A DNA stretch of 64,000 nt from Megalobrama amblycephala (Eukaryota; Chordata; Actinopteri; Cypriniformes; Xenocyprididae), in NCBI RefSeq assembly GCF_018812025.1, contig NC_063049.1, forward strand, positions 40,165,503 through 40,229,502, written 5' to 3'. Each line of letters begins with the position of its first letter. Within the stretch, counting starts at the first letter, position 1. A program made the translations under genes and the position numbers. This document shows, piece by piece, positions 33,601 to 45,119 of the stretch. The notes beneath the pieces were generated by a model, which did not search any database, was not told where the DNA came from, and saw only the letters and a program-made list of their open reading frames with translations.

Positions 33601-34740
33601 GGGGTCTATAGTGCGATATCTGATGCAATACTGTAGTGGGCGGTTGCACGGTTCAAATTTTCTCTGATATTATCAATCTAGCAGGCAAAGAAATGTATAA
33701 AGGAATTACTCAAAAAGTCATAAGGAAATCAAGTGTTTAGCATAATTTTAAAAAATTTCATCTGTACATTTTTTTATTTAAAGTAATTTAAATTAAAGTA
33801 AAAATTTAATTTAAAGTAAATTGAGTTTAAAAAAAAAAATCCCAAAGTGTAAAAACACAAAATAAAAAAAAAAACTGTAAAACCTGTGATTCTACATAAT
33901 CAAATTGTGGCTGTTTTCAGTGTCTGCATAGTTTCTCTGGGAGTTGTATTTGCCCTTTCTTACAACTTCACTGAAGCAACTCAGTGAAGTTGCTTCAGTG
34001 AATGACATTTAATAAATAATAGAACTTGTGGATGAGCTTCATGATGTAAGACTTGTATTTCCTATTTGATTACTTGTATGTAATTGTAAATGTAACAAGT
34101 GTACCCACCTCAAAAATCATACACCGTTTAAAACGAAATCAACTTAATTTTCATTTCAAAACTCTGTTTCAAATGGATCACAAAGTCACCAAAACCTCAA
34201 ACACTGAACATTCATCCTGCGTGATTGATTAAAACCAGTATGTCAATGGCCTCCTACTTCTATTAGTGAGGTTTTTCAGAGCAACCTACATTTTGAAATG
34301 TGTAATAAAATGTAATGATACAGTAATCTACATAATTTATAGTATGTCCCATAAAATTTACACATGATTCTGACAGCATTGCTTTGGGAAAGCGGAGTCG
34401 TTTTAACAGTTTTAACGTCATAAAATATGTACAGTACAGTAAAAAATATATATATATGTATAATGGTTTGTATAAAAGGTACAAAATTTGTATGTTTTTT
34501 CTTTTCTTTTTGTTTTTTTACAATCACACAAAAAGTAGAGCTTGAGGCACACTCAATGAAAATATTAACCATTAATTCATAAGCATCTTTAGAGATAAAT
34601 GTTTTCAGCAATTGCTTACACAGGATTTCTGTAACGATGACATCTTTTCTCTAAACTCTAACTCAAAAGCCCAAAACACACTCACAACACACAAAACATG
34701 ATCACACATCTCTTGCAACAGCAAACACTTCTTTCAAAAC
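33600..34740. repeat. Upstream block of copy 2, inverted relative to copy 1
   Basis: It matches the complement of 18260-19280 (see the copy 1 entry). Its right edge at 34740 is followed directly by sequence matching 19545 onward in direct orientation (cttctcaaaatggtgttttt), so one breakpoint lies within a few bases of 34740. No gene is seen. Confidence 0.75.
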
Positions 34741-35356
34741 TTTATGAACTCTTCTCAAAATGGTGTTTTTGCATCATATCTCTACACATCAAATCATTCG
34801 CTCTTAACTACACACAGATGTGACAAATGTAAAACATCACTATCTCGTTTTCAGTGCGCAGTGGAATGCACAGCCATTTGTCATAGCTTTTACACATACA
34901 TGTGCACAAATACTGTAAATACACTATGTATGCCTATTACTGTATATTTACACTACAAATAGAAAATCTGCGGGGAAATAGCCCTAACTTCTTTTGATTT
35001 CTAAGTCAACAAACAAGTTGGTTTTGAATGACAGATCGTATGTTGAGAAAAAATCTGACACCACGCTAATGTGCACTCACATTTACACAATAAATATGTC
35101 CATCATGTGACAAAGAATGTAACAAATTCATAAATACATTTTGTATACATTATCTAAAAAAAAAAAAATCAAAAAACATTTTTTTTCTTTTGCTGATAAT
35201 AATGACACGAGTGCAAAAAAGGGGGAGTAGCAACTTTTCCCCTTTCAACTGCCACCAATTAAAGTAAATATGGGAAAAAAATTGCATAATATGAAATACA
35301 CACTCCCACCAGCACAAACTCTCCGCCCATGAGTCTCAAATGAAAGGAATAAACTG

Positions 35357-35444
35357 CCTATATAAAGACAGAGACTGTCTAAATAAAACCACCAGAAATC
35401 GACTGGACCGGCACACATGAACTCCTGATACTCAACGAACGCAG
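35357..35444 (+). promoter_or_regulatory. TATA promoter and 5' exon of the legumain-like pseudogene
   Basis: gcctatataaagacagag at 35357-35374 and a leader ending gaacgcag at 35444 before gtatga repeat the copy 1 arrangement, with a 4-bp insertion in the leader. Transcription might still occur. Confidence 0.55.
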
Positions 35445-35744
35445 GTATGACAGCATATGATCCACCCATCTACATAAATAATCTAAATCACTAAACACTT
35501 TTAGCAATTGTTTAATTATGTAGATAATTGGGTAAAATAGAAAACTTTTTTGACCAGTATTTTCAACATTACGTTGAGTGATTGACATTGTAGCACTTCA
35601 TGAATATGAAGTAACACTTAAGTTTAAAACTTGAGCTCTTGTTATTTTGTCCTAAACTTTATAACATATTGTCTATTTGTATTCTTTTGTTTCTTAAAAC
35701 TCATCACAAATGCATGTTAGCCTATTAAAAGCATTAGAACAATG

Positions 35745-36192
35745 TCAATTTAGTTGTAGAGAAGCGATTAGTCAGAGGAGACGGCGGGAGCACTTAAGTG
35801 CTTGCTTAATACTTTGTTTCTGTTTCTCTATTAATATTAGAAAAGGAAGGATTAATCTGTTCAATGCTTGTTTCTATCTTCTACTTTCATTTTAATTTGT
35901 ATTTTGAGTGGAATTAATTGTATTAAATATAATAATAGGTGTCGGCTAAGAAGAAGCCTTTGCTTTTTATATTGCTCGTTATTGCACTTAAGTGTCAAAA
36001 AAAATTTGCTTTTACTTTCCCTTAATCTGTGCCTATTTCCAGATTATGTTACTCTTAGCAATGTCTGAAACTTTGTATTATGAGCACTTCTTGCATTTAT
36101 ATGTCTCTTTATGACAAATCACTTGCTTTATTCCTCATTTGTAAGTCCCTTTTGTTAAAAGTGTCTGCAAAATGAATAAATGTACATGTTAA
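35745..36192 (+). mobile_element. L2-type LINE 3' end in intron 1 of copy 2
   Basis: The tail reads gtaagtcccttttgttaaaa, gtgtctgcaaaatgaataaa and tgtacatg, the typical 3' terminus of fish L2 LINEs. Copy 1 lacks it, so it inserted after duplication. The upstream part has no intact frame. Confidence 0.65.
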
Positions 36193-37347
36193 ATTGTTAG
36201 TTTTATTATTACTGTTCATTTTTATTTTATATTCCAATAGACTTTGCTTTGAAAAGGCTCGAGAAATGTCTGGGAAAAAATTGATTCTTCTTGTCGCCGG
36301 CTCAAAGGGCTGGGAAAATTACAAACACCAGGTTTGTGTTTGTTTTTGTTATTTCATGACATGTTGCTTAAAATTCCCTAAGGTGTGCTGTACCTCAGTT
36401 TATATGATGACAGTAACTGAACACAGAAATCATCTTTTTCCATTTGTGTTTCAGGCCAACGTGTGCGGTTTATATCAGATAATTAAGAAACATGGAATTC
36501 CTGATGAGCAGATCGTGGTGATGATGTATGATGACATCGCTTACAATCGCCAGTGAGTAATTACTTGAAGCTTTTGAGTTTTACGTGTTTCATGGTGGAC
36601 CTCAATCTTCTGTGCTAAACATACTGCTAATTTGAAGTGCAGGAACATCAGTGTAATGGAGCCACATTTCTGGGGTTTTTAAAAGCAAAATAGGATTGTC
36701 ACAGAGGGACGAATAGAAGACAATAGGCCTATAGTAAATAATTTTTTCCATTCACATTCGCCACAATAGCAAAAGAGGAAAAAAAAAAAAAAAAGCATGA
36801 TACCTTAGCATTTGCATGACTTTCCAAAAGAGGAAAAATGGAGACTGATAACATAAGACAGAAGAGAGAAAGATGTCAAATCTACCACCATTTCCTCAGA
36901 CATGCATTACAAACACCCTCATAACAGCATTTGCAAGGAAACTTTGAAACACGTCATCACAGAAAAGTGTAGACAAGATTGTTGGAGCTAGCTGCATTTA
37001 ACATTTTCCTTTTCTTCTCTGCCTGCAGAAACCCAACTGATGGAGCCATTGTCAAGTGTAGTTGATGATTCAAACGTGTACCTCGGAGTTCCGAAGGACT
37101 ACACTGGAAAGGTAACATTTGAGTTGTTTTGGTAATGTTTAATATTGTTTTTATTCCATGTCTGAGCATAATTATAACTTACAACAATGATCAATTATGA
37201 CAATTATGATCTTATAGGATGTGACCCCACAGAACTTCCTGACTGCTCTTCAAGGGCATAGGAGTATAGACAAAAAAGTCATAAAAAGGTTTGTCTGTTA
37301 AGAAGAAATCTTTCAATGATATCAATATGTCATGTATTGTTTTATTA

Positions 37348-38283
37348 GGGGTTCAAGCGCGTAGGGCTGAAACCCTTTTGTAATTGTTAACATTTCCAAG
37401 GCTGCCTGATGGGGGTGCTACAGCAATGTCAAAAGAATGAAAACTGTTAGGCGGGTGTCTTATATTGTTGGATTCGCTGGAGAATTTTTAAAAACCTACT
37501 TTTGCAAACTATTCTTAGGTTTTTTTACCTGACCGGAACCAAACCATTACTGCAAGATTCTCGTGAGTCTGACTGTCAATAGTTGTCAAAAAAAAGGTGA
37601 AATTCCGATTCACTAGGTGCCACCAAAACATTCAAAGTTGGTGGAGCAACTTAATTACTAAAATGGCTGTAACTTGTGAATGGAATGAGATATTTTCACC
37701 AAACTCAGCACACCTATGTAAGAGTTCATTTTTTCCTCGCATGAAAAAGGACCCGGCAACTGGTCACTTGGTGGCGCTATAACATGAATAAAACATGAAA
37801 ACGGCTATAATTACTTCACCTTTAGTCCGAGTAACTTGAAAATCGCCAGGCCATGTATTCGTCCAAGGTGCCATGACTGTCTATGAGGAAAACATGTCCT
37901 GCAATCAGCCAATGAAATTTGAGCAGGTATTAGACAAGGTTAACAGAGGCCAAACGGAATGAAACTGTTTCTTTTGAAATCCAAAAGAAATTGGCCATTG
38001 GGGGTTGCCATCACGTTTTTCACACGAGTAAAGGATTGTGTACTGTGCGATTTTCCATGAGATTCATATTACATGGTCGAACTCCTCATTCTGAACAACT
38101 TTGCCTCTAGGACTGCCTCCATCGAATCATTCATTAGATAATTTCAAAAAACAACTTTGGCGAACTAGTCCTAGGTTTTTGGCTCAACCTTGATAACTGT
38201 TAAAAAGCTTTAAAAACTATATATTTTCTATGGTATATTGCCTGTATTTGCTGTAAATGAGCGGCCTTAAAGCGCTTGAACCC
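37348..38283. mobile_element. DNA transposon in intron 5 of copy 2, about 936 bp
   Basis: The ends are ggggttcaagcgcg and agcgcttgaaccct, an inverted repeat of about 14 bp. The interior has no transposase. Copy 1 has a TTA microsatellite at the matching place and no insert. Confidence 0.65.
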
Positions 38284-38580
38284 TGATCATTGCTGCTCTC
38301 AGCTATATTTATTATTATATTATTACCTTCACTTTTGTGCAGTTAATTAAGGGCCAACCACTGAATACGAGGAAGCAGCACAGGTGCTTAGTTACATTTT
38401 TGTAACATTTGTCAATGGCTAAATATGAAATTGCATACTTCTTCCCTACAACATAGTAGGCAAAAAATAAGAGTTGGCAAAAAGTATCCAGATTACCTAC
38501 TTTTTCCAGGCGAGATACTGGCTGTGTCTGAAATCGTATAATCTCTTGAGTTGGTACTTAAGTAATTACTTTAGTTTTAA

Positions 38581-39760
38581 AGCACCCCTATAATGCCTTT
38601 TTTTATAGGTTCCTAATATTGTTTTGGGAGTCTCCTACAACAGGTTTACATAAAAAAAAAAAAAACACTTTTGTTTTCTAATTAAATACATTTAATTTCA
38701 CCTCAGTTCTTAATATTTCGTAAACAATTCATTAGAAGCAGTTTGAAGAATCACTCTAAAATCACCCCTCCTTTCCGTGACCCTACACTGCTCTGATTGG
38801 TCAGATTGCCCAATCATTTGTGATTTTTGCCATAACTAAATGACAGCTATCAATTCGCAAGACACTGTATAAAATATATGGACAGAAAAGATGGCATCGA
38901 TTTTACCATATCATTTGAGCCTGAGTCGATCAACCAGAAAATGATTTGCAATCACGACTGGAGCAGGATCGGTTCTCTATGGTAAGTGTCACCCTTAGTT
39001 TGCGTTATTTATAAGACGTTATAGCATGGTTATACTTTATGTAGGTGCACCTGTGGGAACTATATCAGAATGCCAAGTGAAGCTGAAAACCTCTAAACAC
39101 AAGATAAACATTTAGGCCAGATGTGTACACAGACTTTTTTGGCCATAATAATTAAAAAAGAAAAAATGGCTATATCATTGTTTGACATTACAAGGGGTGT
39201 TTACCGTTAACATAGAGAATACTTCAACTAGTTAGTGTGGACTAGCATCTTAACATACTATTACAATACAGATAGAGCTCCACTCTACTATAAATATAAA
39301 ACCGCAAAGGAAAAAACATTTTGTTTTGTTGTTGTAAACTCCCACGTTAGCCGAGCAAAAACGTGAATAGCTAATAATGCATTACACTCTGTAAACAAAA
39401 GTCACGACTTTTGATTAATCCATCCTTGATTATGACTCCAAGTAATAAGACAGACAAGCTGCATTAATTGACAAACTTTTAGACAATATTGGACCCACAT
39501 CTGAATAGCAGAACTACAGAAACGTGAGTTAGCCAGTTAGCAGGCACACACACTAGGGTACGTATATTACACAACATAACATACAAAACTACGAATTTTA
39601 AACAATCGCTAGAAAATATAAACATCAATTATTAATCATACTTACAGGTTGAGATTCAGAGGAGCAAGCTGGTCCAAATAAACTGGTCATTGATCCATAT
39701 TTTTTTTTATTTTAAGCGTTTTGTGAATCCTGCGTTAAACTCCCCAAGTTTTGAGAAGCA
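38581..39760 (+). repeat. Kolobok-like element remnant, left end at TTAA
   Basis: It begins agcacccctataatgcc next to TTAA (38577-38580). A + strand leader ATG at 38890 encodes MASILPYH; relative to the other copies one base is missing in the tatcatttgagcctgag stretch, which shifts the frame off the PYQFEPES motif. A donor-like ctatggtaagtgt follows. The right end is not found before 39785. It is one of the insertions occupying the place of legumain exon 6. Confidence 0.5.
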
Positions 39761-39784
39761 GTCGTCAGTAAAATGAACACAACA

Positions 39785-40012
39785 AAAGATTGTACTGCTG
39801 TGCACCGGTCTCGTATCTCTCACGGATGAGCTCCAGCAGCATAAAAGGAGGAACAACGACAGTGAAGGACAAGAGAGGACCAGGCCTGGACTTTGTGTTA
39901 TGTTTTATTATGTTTGTGCCACCATTTTACTTTCGTTTTGTTGTTTGTTTATTTTATATTGTTATTAAAGTCTGTTTGAACGTTCACCAGTTCCCGCCAG
40001 TTTAAAGAGCTC
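39785..40012. repeat. LTR-like fragment
   Basis: It contains cataaaaggaggaacaacga and a ttattaaagtctgtttgaac tail as in LTR 3' ends. Neither boundary is clear. Confidence 0.3.
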
Positions 40013-41560
40013 TTAAAACAGTCCAGTGTTGGAGAGTCTCTAATCACAAGTGGTTATGCATTCCACAAACGTGGAGCTGAAACAGAGAAAGCTCGACCAC
40101 CCATAGACTTTAAATTATATACTGGCAGCTGAAGAATACATGACCCAGAGAGAACGGCCTGGAGTGTAGGGGGCAACTAAACTGCAGAGATAAGCAGGGG
40201 CAGTCCCATGAATCGCTTTATATGTTAAGATAAGTATTTTAAAATCAACTCGTGCTTGTATAGGAAGCCAATGCAAGTTATAAAGTACTGGGGAGATATG
40301 TTGACGAGCAGTTGTATTTGTCAATAGCTGGGCGGCTGAGTTCTGAATGTATTGTAATTTCTTGATAGACTTGTTTGGGAGGCCGACATTAAGTGCATTG
40401 CAATAATCAAGCCGCAAAGTAATAAAAGCATGAATAAGTCTTTCTGCATCCGGCAGCGATAAAGAATGTCAAAGTCTGGCTGTTATGTGTGCTGCTGAAG
40501 AGATGAGGCGAGTACGGAAATCCACAATTAATGGGCTTTATTTACAAACAGGATACTGAGAGACAGCTTCACACACTTAGTCAAACAATAACTAACAACA
40601 AGAACGGACAGGGAATGTAGGGAGTGAGTCCAACTTAAAGGGAGTGCTGACGAGGACAACAGGTGCTGGGAATCCGGAGAGATGGCGGGAAGACTGATGA
40701 GGGAAGTGCAGACAGGTGTGCGGAACAGGAGGATTCTGGGAAACGGAGTTCGGGACAGGCGTGGATGTAACACTGGCGATATTTCTTAGATGGAAGAATG
40801 CAGTTTTCGATACCATTTTGATATGGGCATCAAATAATAGTTGTGGGTCAAAAATAACGCCAAGATTGCGCACCTGAGCAGACGAGGTAACAAAGTCATT
40901 GCCAGTAATCAAATTGGAACTATTAAATTTACGCAAGGCCGTTGGAGTACTGACAACCAGAACTTCTGTTTTTGTCTCATTGAACTTAAGAAAATTATCA
41001 TGCATCCAAGCTTATATCTCATCCAAGCAGGTCGTAAGAGTTGTGACTGCAAGGTTTGGATTAGGGTGCATGCTGACATAGACCTAGACCTCTGTAACAG
41101 TCATTCTGATGATGCCATGTCTCGCAAAAACAAAGAAAGTCAAGTTTCCCATTGAGGATAATATCATGAAGCAGTGCAGCTTTCTTGTTCATGGACCACA
41201 CATTCAATTGAACGAGTCTAATTTTAGAAGTTTCATTCTTATCACGCTTATTTCTCAAAGACATTTGTGGATAAGTTAGATTGGACATACAAATGACGCA
41301 GGAATTTAAGTGTCCTGATCCCCGAGAATAGGAGCAAAGCACATTTATACCAGTCAGCGACACATATAAACCCCGACGAGAGCCACGATGTATATAACTT
41401 GGCCGTCGCCACAGTTGAAGTGCTCGCAGAGCATTTTGAGTACAATCACTTGGAGGCAGGTGATGATCCAATGAAAGAAGTACAGAGAATGAGTACCTTA
41501 TACTAGCGTTCCACGGTTTGAATTCCTGTGCAGACCAAGGTAATAACAAGTATCGTGAAA
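40013..41560 (-). pseudogene. L2/CR1-type LINE, decayed, minus strand
   Basis: Minus-strand frames give an endonuclease start (KIRLVQLNVWSMNKKAA, then DFLCFCETW), a reverse transcriptase C-terminal part (LKFNETKTEVLVV, VRNLGVIFD, KTAFFHLRNIA) and the terminal region RLDYCNALNVGLPNKSIKKL and LHWLPIQARVDFKILILTYK. The central reverse transcriptase with its catalytic Asp pair is deleted. A solo LTR (40481-40772) interrupts it between FHLRNIA and RLDYCN. Confidence 0.8.
40481..40772 (-). mobile_element. Solo LTR, 292 bp, inserted in the LINE
   Basis: On the + strand it runs from tgttatgtgtgctgctg to gtggatgtaaca and is flanked by ctggc on both sides (40476-40480 and 40773-40777). Its aataaa signal (aaataaagccc) is on the minus strand, giving orientation. 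Removing one ctggc and the LTR joins the LINE frame. Confidence 0.85.
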
Positions 41561-41797
41561 GAAAACAGCATACTGATGTCCAATCCAGTAGAATCCTTGA
41601 CTAATCCCAAGTGGCAGATATGATTCAGTGATTCACAGGAGATAATAGCAACACCAGGCCAGCAGCAATGTCGCACATCCACACCAGTCTCAGATAAACA
41701 GGGACATCGAGGTGCGCACAAAGATCACTGCAGTATCAATATCCTCAACAACTATAATCTTATTACTAAGCATAATACAACATTTAAGCTAATGAAT

Positions 41798-42234
41798 TGT
41801 AATGTAGAGTCCACTGGAGGCGAGTGTGGTAGAACCCAAATGCAGTTTAATAAGAATAAATCCCAAATACAAACGTGAACAAAAACAGACATGACTTGGC
41901 ATGAACAGACTTGGCTTGAACACTCACCGACAGCAGGTTACTTTGATAATACATGACAAAGGAACATGGGGAAGACAATGGCTATAAATACAAGAACTGA
42001 TGGAACATATGACTAGGACAACCAATGGGGAAGTGACACAAGGAACAAGAGAACCAATGACCGCACAGAACTGAAAACCACATGACTATAACCAACCAAT
42101 GAGAACATGACACATAGACTAAGGGAGAACATGAGGAGCAAGGGAAACATGACACAAACAAGCAACATGAATCAACTACAAAATAAAAGACATGAAATCA
42201 AAAACATGAACACAAAACCAAAACACCCGTGACA
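41798..42234 (-). mobile_element. Solo LTR, 437 bp, with TGAAT duplication
   Basis: The + strand boundaries are tgtaatgtagagtcc and cacccgtgaca, flanked by tgaat at 41793-41797 and 42235-42239. On the minus strand it starts tgtcacgggtg and has a taaactgcatttggg tail after an aataaa-like signal. It lies just outside the LINE endonuclease end. Confidence 0.8.
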
Positions 42235-42239
42235 TGAAT

Positions 42240-42480
42240 ATGGGGCCTGCCCAAATTTTTTTTATTAAAACTCAACAGGCATACATTTTTGTTGAAACAA
42301 TAAAGTGCTATATGGCACCTCTTATGTTGCACCATTTGACAAAGGTGCACCTTTAAAGATAGGTGCTATATAGCACTTAAAGTGAGTCCCCTATGATTAC
42401 AAGCCAATGAACCACTTTTAGTGCTATTTAGTACCATTTTTTGTTTAGAATTCATCATAATAATAATCTAAATAGTAAAA
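42240..42480. repeat. Repeat with gctatatagcac palindromes
   Basis: The words aaagtgctatatggcacc and aggtgctatatagcactt are related in opposite orientation, as in a small MITE. Direct similarity to copy 1 resumes at about 42485 (cactcatacatttataag). Confidence 0.4.
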
Positions 42481-44770
42481 AGCAAAAATTAGCATCACTC
42501 ATACATTTATAAGTGTAGCTATAGATACACAACTGACAACTAAATGTACAATTTTATTTATTTATTTTGCTTTTAATGGTAGTTTATAAGTGATCATCTT
42601 AGAATTGACCATGTTATTTTTAGGCGATAAAATTATAAATTCAAGATTTTGCATGTAAATACATGGATAAGGACATAGGAACTGTTGTGTTTAGTCTGAC
42701 AACCTGTTGACTTCTAGATCATTAATTCAGTATGTTTTATGACAGCTTTATCCTGCTGATCTCATTGGAGCGATCAAAAAGATGTATGATGAAAACAAAT
42801 TTTCAAAGGTATGTATTCAGTAATGTTTACATAAAAAATCGTTTGCAGCCGAAAGTCTGAATGTGACAATCTTACCCTCTTCCACCTTACATACTTAACA
42901 AATCCCAAACTTTAATCTGAAAGGAAATTCAGTCCTTGTAATTATTTTTGCCACTCTTCTATTTCTAGCAGGTCTATCTTACCCAAAAGTCACATCAGTA
43001 GGCCTACTGCTTTCACAACAGTTACTGCAAAGCTTTTGAAAGGGGCAAAAACAACCTGTAGTGATATAAAACACCTTTCATAAAGGGAATGAGTTGCTGT
43101 AATTTTAAATATCTGACTATTTCCTCACCATGTATATGTGCTGCAGATGGTGATATACATGGACAGCAGTTATTCTGCAACAATGTTCAAAGACCTTCCC
43201 AAGGATGTAAATGGTAAGATGCTATATGAAAACCACAACTAATTGTCCCGCATTAAATGTAACCAGAGTCATACTAGTTTTTATTTGTTTTGTGTCCATA
43301 ATCCATTTTCAAATTCTGGTTCTGATCTGTTCTGTATCTGTCACACAGCCTTTGCGTTGACTTCATGTGACAAAAATACTGAGACCTGTCCCACTAATTA
43401 CGACAATTCCAGGGACGTCTTCCTCTCTGATAAATTCTCATGTACTTGGTTGAATTACCTTAATAAGGTATGTGTTTCCTGTCAATGAACTTTGAACTGC
43501 AAATGGCATTTGTAGGTTAACACTCTGAACTAAGTACAGCCACAAAGTAAACATGACAAGTGTGTGTATTTGTCTTTATATTCACAGGCTGACTTTGAAA
43601 CAGAAACATTCCATGAGCTGGTACAGAATAAACAATCTAAATATCTTAAAGAAAATCCTGGTCCCTGCCCCTGCCAGTTTGGGGACATGGTATTAAAATC
43701 TATTATTATTTTTTTAATATAACAGGATATGAACACATATATATATCTCTTCACAAGATCCATGAATGTTGCTTTTTCTAAATTGGTTTCTTTTCATTTT
43801 TCTTTCTTTTTTCTTTAGGGAATCACTAAATGTTACCTCAAGGAGTTTCTTCAAAACTGAACACCCTACAAGCTGTTCAAACCTTATTCAAGAAAAAATC
43901 CTGTTGAGGCTCATGCAGATGATAATATCTAAATATAATATTTATAATAATATGATAATATTTTTTTCTTCTTCTTATGTTCTTTTCTTCTCATATTCTT
44001 CTGTTCAACAAGGCTGAATTTGTAAGGTCAAAAATAGAGCCTAAAACAGTAATATTGTGAAATATTGTGGGGGGAAAAAATACAACTGGGAAAAGGGTTA
44101 AAAGTACAGTGACTGTGTGTTGTTTTATATAAGTGCATTTGACAGGTTCATTGGCTTACTGTGCATTTAGGGTCTCTATTTTTGCTCCCCATTAAAATTA
44201 AACCCATGGCCTTGGCACTGCTACCAAGATCATGATATTTTAACTAGTCACAGTAAGTGAATGTTGTCTGTGAGTTGAGTGACAGCCATATAAAGTGCTT
44301 CTTATGGTCCAAGACACAAATCACCTTATTTTAGAGCCACCTAGTGTTGAACAGATATGTGTCTATGTGCCTGAGATAATGCACACATGATTTACAGACT
44401 CTAAATGACACACCCATACACTATTAAGGAGAAAAAACAAAGGGGGAAAAAAAACAACGAAAGAACAATGTGTCACAGCCATCACTGACAGTATCCACAC
44501 CTGACAACATCTGTGAGTTTATGACAGAAAATTGCCTGGTTGTTTTAAGAAATTTGTGATGGGGCAATGAAACATCAAAAACAATACTGACCAGTCCTCA
44601 CTGTAACAGACAAGCTTTTACTTCAGGAAGTATAGTGGGAAAGAGAAAGGGGGACAGGATAAGGAAAAGTCCACAAGCTTGGACTTGAACTCGGGTCGCC
44701 CAAAGAACAACGGCACAATATGTCAGCGTGCTGCCCACAAGCGTATCGGTGCCAAATAACCAAATCCAAT

Positions 44771-45070
44771 TTGATAAGTATTAGAACCTCATTGTGTAAG
44801 AAACATGGGGGAAACTGAATCCGACAGCAAACAATCCAGCTGTCAGAATCCGTTCCCCCACCCATATGATGAGAGATGTTGATGCAGTGATTCTGAGAGT
44901 GGAGATTAACCAGCATCAGTTTGATAAATATTAGAACCTCATTGTGTAAGAAACATGGGGGAAACTGAATCCAACAACAAACAATCCAGCTGTCAGAATC
45001 CGTTCCCCCACCCATATGATGAGAGATGTTGATGCAGTGATTCTGAGAGTGGAGATTAACCAGCATCAGT
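44771..45070. repeat. Two tandem 150-bp repeats in the 3' flank of copy 2
   Basis: ttgataa.tattagaacctc recurs at 44771, 44921 and 45071, so two full 150-bp units and the start of a third. Copy 1 has a single tattagaacctcattgtg near 25481 and lacks the unit body. The minus-strand open frame across them only reflects a period divisible by three. Confidence 0.85.
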
Positions 45071-45119
45071 TTGATAAATATTAGAACCTCATTGTGTGGT
45101 TCTAATATTCAAGCTTTAA

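Larger units (their letters stand above)
36266..43860 (+). pseudogene. Legumain-like pseudogene, frameshift in exon 4 and exon 6 missing
   Basis: Exons matching copy 1: 36266-36331, 36455-36552, 37029-37111, 37218-37288, 42746-42808, 43147-43213, 43349-43467, 43588-43689 and 43819-43860, all with GT/AG borders. Exon 4 is 83 nt, one base longer than in copy 1 (gtcaagtgta versus gtcagtgta), which puts TGA in frame at 37063-37065 and would end the product after 66 residues. The exon with the active-site His position is not found between 37289 and 42745; that space holds TE sequence. The Cys position is also Ser here (DSSYSAT), so that loss predates the duplication. The 3' UTR lacks the attaaa and aataaa of copy 1. 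It could still give a short or non-coding transcript. Confidence 0.9.

Noticed and set aside
44623..45066. 147-codon minus-strand frame with an internal repeat
   Set aside because: It is produced by the 150-bp tandem duplication; the single-copy version in copy 1 is not open.
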